Source: Acidobacteriota bacterium (lineage in GTDB: Bacteria > Acidobacteriota > Terriglobia > Terriglobales > Acidobacteriaceae). Taken from it: a stretch of 40,326 nt of DNA. Shown here in pieces: positions 36,693 to 40,326 of this stretch. The stretch covers positions 1 to 40,326 of the forward strand of contig JAFAUE010000248.1 in the NCBI GenBank assembly GCA_019243475.1, given 5' to 3'. The notes under the pieces are model-generated. The model ran no database searches and was not told the origin of the DNA. It saw nothing but the letters and a program-made list of their open reading frames with translations. The position numbers were made by a program, and so were the translations under genes. Position 1 is the stretch's first letter, and each line of letters begins with the position of its first letter.

Positions 36693-38249
36693 CTAGTTTG
36701 GCGTAGGCGTGCAGTCCAAGAACGCCGGTGAAGCCTGCTCGACTGGCGTGTTCAGCGACGGTGAGCCATTGAAATCGAACAAATCGAGCAGAGGACTAGC
36801 GTTGAGATCGCGCAAGGTGAGGTGCGGCCTCACGCCGTCGTCGTCGCCCATAAAGACCGTCTCGATGAAAGCTAGTAGAGAAGTGTGGTCCGCAATGGTG
36901 TGCGAGACGTATTGCGGCTTCGAGAACGGTGAGACCGTAATGAATGGCACGCGAACGCCAAGCTGGTTAAAGTTGGCGCAGCCAGCGGGATAAGGACCTG
37001 AAGCAGTAAAGCCAGAGCAAAGCGCCGCAGCGTCGCTCATGCTGAATGAGCAATTGGCTCCGCCGCCCGGCTGCTCGCTGGCAGGAGGGTTAGACAGATC
37101 CGCGCATTGACCGGGATTGATGCCGTCGGGATTGAGTGCGCCACCCTGCGCCGCCGCCGGCGGTTGGGCGTGATCGTAGAAGCCGCCGTGCTCGTCGTAG
37201 CCGATAAAAATGACTGAGTCGTTCCAATATGGGCCGTTACGCAAAGCGTTAACTACCTCCGAGACATAGAACTGACCACGCCGAATGTCCGTCGGCGGGT
37301 GCTCGTCGTTTTCAACGGCCAAACCAAAAAATCCGAAATTGGGATCGAGGAAAGATACCTGCGGCAGCGTGCCCGCGCCGGGTGTTCCTGCAGCCTGCGC
37401 CAGAAATGCTGCTAGCGGCTGGAAATGCGTATCGGGAGGCACAGGGGGAAACACGCGGAAATCGGCAGCCTGCGGCACATCCTGGAAATAATCGGCCCAA
37501 CTCACACCGTGCGCATCCATGAGGTCGAAGATGCTGCCGGTGATTGGTTTGTATCCGCCCGGCGGTGGCACGATTTCGTTTGTGCTGAGGTGGCCGAACG
37601 AGGTTGCGGCCATCAGATAGGCCCGGTTCGGGAACGTGGGGCCAATCAGCGAAGAGAAGTAGCGATCGCTAATGGCGAACTTCTGCGCCAGATCGTAGTA
37701 GAACGGAATCTCGTTCTGGGTGTAGAAGCCCATGGTGTCATCTTCCGTTGCGTTCTCGCCAAGCAAGTCTTGCTGCTCTGACGCATCGTTAACCCGCACG
37801 AAGCCGTCGTTCAACGGATGCATCAGCGCGAGGTTGCCGTCGGCGAAGTTGATCTCACGATGGGCGCCGGGCCAACTATGGTCCAGATCGGGGATGACGC
37901 AGACGTGCGGATCGTGGAAGGCATTAACAACTCTGCCGTCAGCCTCAACATTGGAGTTCGTGCAGGTGAGATTGCCGGTCGAATCTGTCGCGCAGCTGAG
38001 ACCATCGACACAAGCGTGATCATTCTGTTTGCAGCCGGCGGGGCTGCCGCCGTGCGCAGGCGCCGGCTGATGATACGGGCTGCCGGGAGCATAAGCGAGC
38101 GCCCCGAAGTAATTGTCAAAGGAATGGTTCTCCTGCATGACGATGATGACGTGCTTAACCTTGTGCGGATTGCCCGAAGCTATCAAGAAGACGGGCATGA
38201 TCATTGTGAGCAGAGCATTAAGCAGCACCGGACGGGTAACGGAACGCAT
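36693..38249 (-). CDS. Alkaline phosphatase family/phospholipase C-type phosphoesterase
   Basis: VKHVIIVMQENHSFDNYFGALAYAPG; FIGYDEHGGFYDHAQPP; VPFITVSPFSKPQYVSHTIADHTSLLAFIE. Confidence 0.88.
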   Translation of the reverse strand: MRSVTRPVLLNALLTMIMPVFLIASGNPHKVKHVIIVMQENHSFDNYFGALAYAPGSPYHQPAPAHGGSPAGCKQNDHACVDGLSCATDSTGNLTCTNSNVEADGRVVNAFHDPHVCVIPDLDHSWPGAHREINFADGNLALMHPLNDGFVRVNDASEQQDLLGENATEDDTMGFYTQNEIPFYYDLAQKFAISDRYFSSLIGPTFPNRAYLMAATSFGHLSTNEIVPPPGGYKPITGSIFDLMDAHGVSWADYFQDVPQAADFRVFPPVPPDTHFQPLAAFLAQAAGTPGAGTLPQVSFLDPNFGFFGLAVENDEHPPTDIRRGQFYVSEVVNALRNGPYWNDSVIFIGYDEHGGFYDHAQPPAAAQGGALNPDGINPGQCADLSNPPASEQPGGGANCSFSMSDAAALCSGFTASGPYPAGCANFNQLGVRVPFITVSPFSKPQYVSHTIADHTSLLAFIETVFMGDDDGVRPHLTLRDLNASPLLDLFDFNGSPSLNTPVEQASPAFLDCTPTPN

Positions 38250-38707
38250 GGGGGATGGCCTCGACTTCCTCGCAAGTACTTACTCTCTAGCAAGGTGCGC
38301 TCGCGCTAAGGGGCTGTCAAGTCTGCCGCCCATTCCTGAGTCGCCGAACCGTAATGGCGAGCTACCGTGACACGGCTCCATGACAGGAACGGATTATGAA
38401 GTTACCGCACACGTAAATGCAGCACGGCCCTTTCGATGTCCCGAAACACATGACTACGTTTAACCGAATACACGCAGTCTTGGAAGGGTGATCTCACGTC
38501 TGGTCAGATCGTTCGCTTCCCGATCTGAAACCGACATCGCAAAATACGCGAACGCCCTCTATTAGCCCATCTGGTGGAGCTGGGCTAGCAGCAGACGTCT
38601 GTTCGGGCGCAAAGGAACTCTCGAAGTTAAACGGAATGCATACTTGGGCGGAGCGGCTCGCAAGGGGCGCCTGCCTTGTGCATTGCTTTTTATAAGGAGA
38701 TGAAGGT

Positions 38708-40276
38708 TCAAGCCTGCTGGGACTGTGATTCCCGCTCGCGCAAGACACGGCGGAGCAGTTTGCCGGCAGGTGATTTTGGCAGAGAATCGACAAATTCGAG
38801 TTTGCGAATTTGCTTATACGACGCAACACGGGTTGCGACAAATTCGATGACGTCTTCCGCGGCAACCGGCTGACGAACAACGACGAACGCTTTCGGCACT
38901 TCCCCCATCTTTTCGTCCGGGCTGCCGATCACAGCTGCCTCCGGAATCGCGGGATGGCTAACAAGGATTGATTCCAGTTCGGCAGGCGCGACCTGGAAGG
39001 CATTGCACTTAATGAGCTCCTTAACGCGATCGACAATATAGAAATAACCATCTTCATCGGCGTAGCCGATATCGCCGGTGTGATACCAACCTTCCGCGTC
39101 TACGGCGACGGCCGAAGCTTCGGGATTGTTCAGATAGCCCTTCATCACCTGCGGGCCGCCAATGTAAATTTCCCCAGGTTCATTGGGGCCAAGTTCAAGC
39201 CCTGTTCCGGGGTCAACCACTTTGGTCAACACGTTCGGCACGCAGGGGCCGACTGTGGCTGGTTTCTTCAAACCCGCAGTCTCGATGCTGCCATGGGTCA
39301 GCCCCGCCATTTCAGTCATTCCGTACCCTTGGATCACGGGAACCCCCAGGCGCTGTTCACACTTCTCTTGGGCGCTCACGCTAAGGGGTGCTGCACTTGA
39401 AGTTATGACTTTCATACTGGAAAAATTGAAGTGCTCCAAATCGGGATACTGAGCCAACGCCGAGATAATCGGGGGAACGAGTGGCACAAATTCGACCCGG
39501 TGATCCTGGATCGTTCGTAAGAGCAGCGCAGGATCAAAACGGCGCATGAGAACCACCGTCGTGCCCGCATACAAGCACAGGAGCAGTATGCAGACCATGC
39601 CGCCGATGTGGAAGAAGGGCATAAGTCCGAGATCTTTGCTTCCTTCCTTCAGGAGCGGGAACGCAGCACTGGTTGCCAGCACGCTTGCAATTAGGTTTGC
39701 GTGCGTCAGCATTACTCCCTTCTGCTTACCACTGGTTCCGCTGGAATAGGGCAACACCGCCACGTCTTCAAATGGATCGATCTTCATGTCGGGGATTGTG
39801 CGATCGCCTAGCAGATCCGTGAACGACGTCGCCCCGGAGGCATTCCCTATAACAAACACCTCGCGCAGCTGCGTACACGCGGCACCTGCAGTTACTCGGT
39901 CCAGGCACTGTGGAATCGTCAGCAAGTATTTGGCGCCTGAATCCCTCAACTGATTCGCGATCTCATCGGCGGTATACATGGGGTTCATGGTCGTGACTAT
40001 TCCGCCAGCCGAAAGTACGCCAAAAAATGCCGTCGCAAACTCCGGCACATTGGGCAGCATCAGAGCGAACACGTCTCTCTTGCGCATTCCGTGACGAGCA
40101 AGCCCTGCAGCAACCTGCTGCGCCTCGCTCGCAAACCCTGCAAACGTTACGGTACGTTGTGCGTCCGGATCGAGAAAGGCTGGTATTGCGCCCCATTGCT
40201 CCGCGCGGCTCAGAATCAAGTGCTGGAATGGGACGTCAGGTATTGCGGTGTCGGGATACGGACTCCGAAAAATCAT
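38708..40276 (-). CDS. AMP-dependent synthetase/ligase (4-coumarate-CoA ligase / acyl-CoA synthetase-like)
   Basis: LPYSSGTSGKQKGVMLTHANL; GYGMTEMAGLTH; GWYHTGDIGYADEDGYFYIVDRVKELIK; SPAGKLLRRVLRE. Start placed at MIFRSPYPD (40276); the frame is open to 40318. Confidence 0.9.
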   Translation of the reverse strand: MIFRSPYPDTAIPDVPFQHLILSRAEQWGAIPAFLDPDAQRTVTFAGFASEAQQVAAGLARHGMRKRDVFALMLPNVPEFATAFFGVLSAGGIVTTMNPMYTADEIANQLRDSGAKYLLTIPQCLDRVTAGAACTQLREVFVIGNASGATSFTDLLGDRTIPDMKIDPFEDVAVLPYSSGTSGKQKGVMLTHANLIASVLATSAAFPLLKEGSKDLGLMPFFHIGGMVCILLLCLYAGTTVVLMRRFDPALLLRTIQDHRVEFVPLVPPIISALAQYPDLEHFNFSSMKVITSSAAPLSVSAQEKCEQRLGVPVIQGYGMTEMAGLTHGSIETAGLKKPATVGPCVPNVLTKVVDPGTGLELGPNEPGEIYIGGPQVMKGYLNNPEASAVAVDAEGWYHTGDIGYADEDGYFYIVDRVKELIKCNAFQVAPAELESILVSHPAIPEAAVIGSPDEKMGEVPKAFVVVRQPVAAEDVIEFVATRVASYKQIRKLEFVDSLPKSPAGKLLRRVLRERESQSQQA

Positions 40277-40326
40277 TTGGGTTCCTGTGCGCCCGTCTCG
40301 ATTGCGACCTACCAGCATTTGCGCGG

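Overview
GC-rich bacterial chromosomal window. The gene complement (Oar-like carboxypeptidase-regulatory/TonB-type receptors, kelch and TIG/beta-propeller lipoproteins, wHTH-TPR regulators, ADOP-type ABC permeases) suggests Acidobacteriota; this is inference and no marker gene was searched. Part 1 (0-12 kb) is mostly housekeeping and regulatory: a partial SprT-like protein, a TrkA-type K+ channel followed by overlapping nnr and tsaE, a DoxX/small Cys-containing secreted protein operon divergent from an ECF sigma factor, a Ser/Thr kinase-TPR protein, a CGNR regulator and an ADOP permease. Part 2 (12-30 kb) is a secretome/regulator region: kelch lipoproteins, a TIG-beta-propeller protein, a beta-helix protein, a chimeric lipoprotein, and two wHTH-TPR regulator plus Oar-like receptor pairs. 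Part 3 (31-35.4 kb) is a scrambled region: a frameshifted DUF1801 gene, truncated fragments of a GT2, a sigma-54 activator and a PIN toxin joined end to end, an intact VapBC-like pair, and a 5'-truncated GlgX remnant. Part 4 (35.4-40.3 kb) is an NADP-dependent oxidoreductase, a phosphoesterase and an acyl-CoA/AMP ligase. The most interesting signals are: (i) a symmetric pair of TGTAACC-N16-CTCYATT elements on both strands between doxX and the ECF sigma gene; (ii) a chimeric lipoprotein gene apparently made from the signal region of one neighbour type and the C-terminal domain of another; (iii) the mosaic of gene fragments at 32.9-34.9 kb; (iv) a 90-bp duplicated 3' end of the oxidoreductase gene; (v) repeated regulator/receptor/kelch modules. 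No rRNA, tRNA, CRISPR array or intact transposon was recognised.
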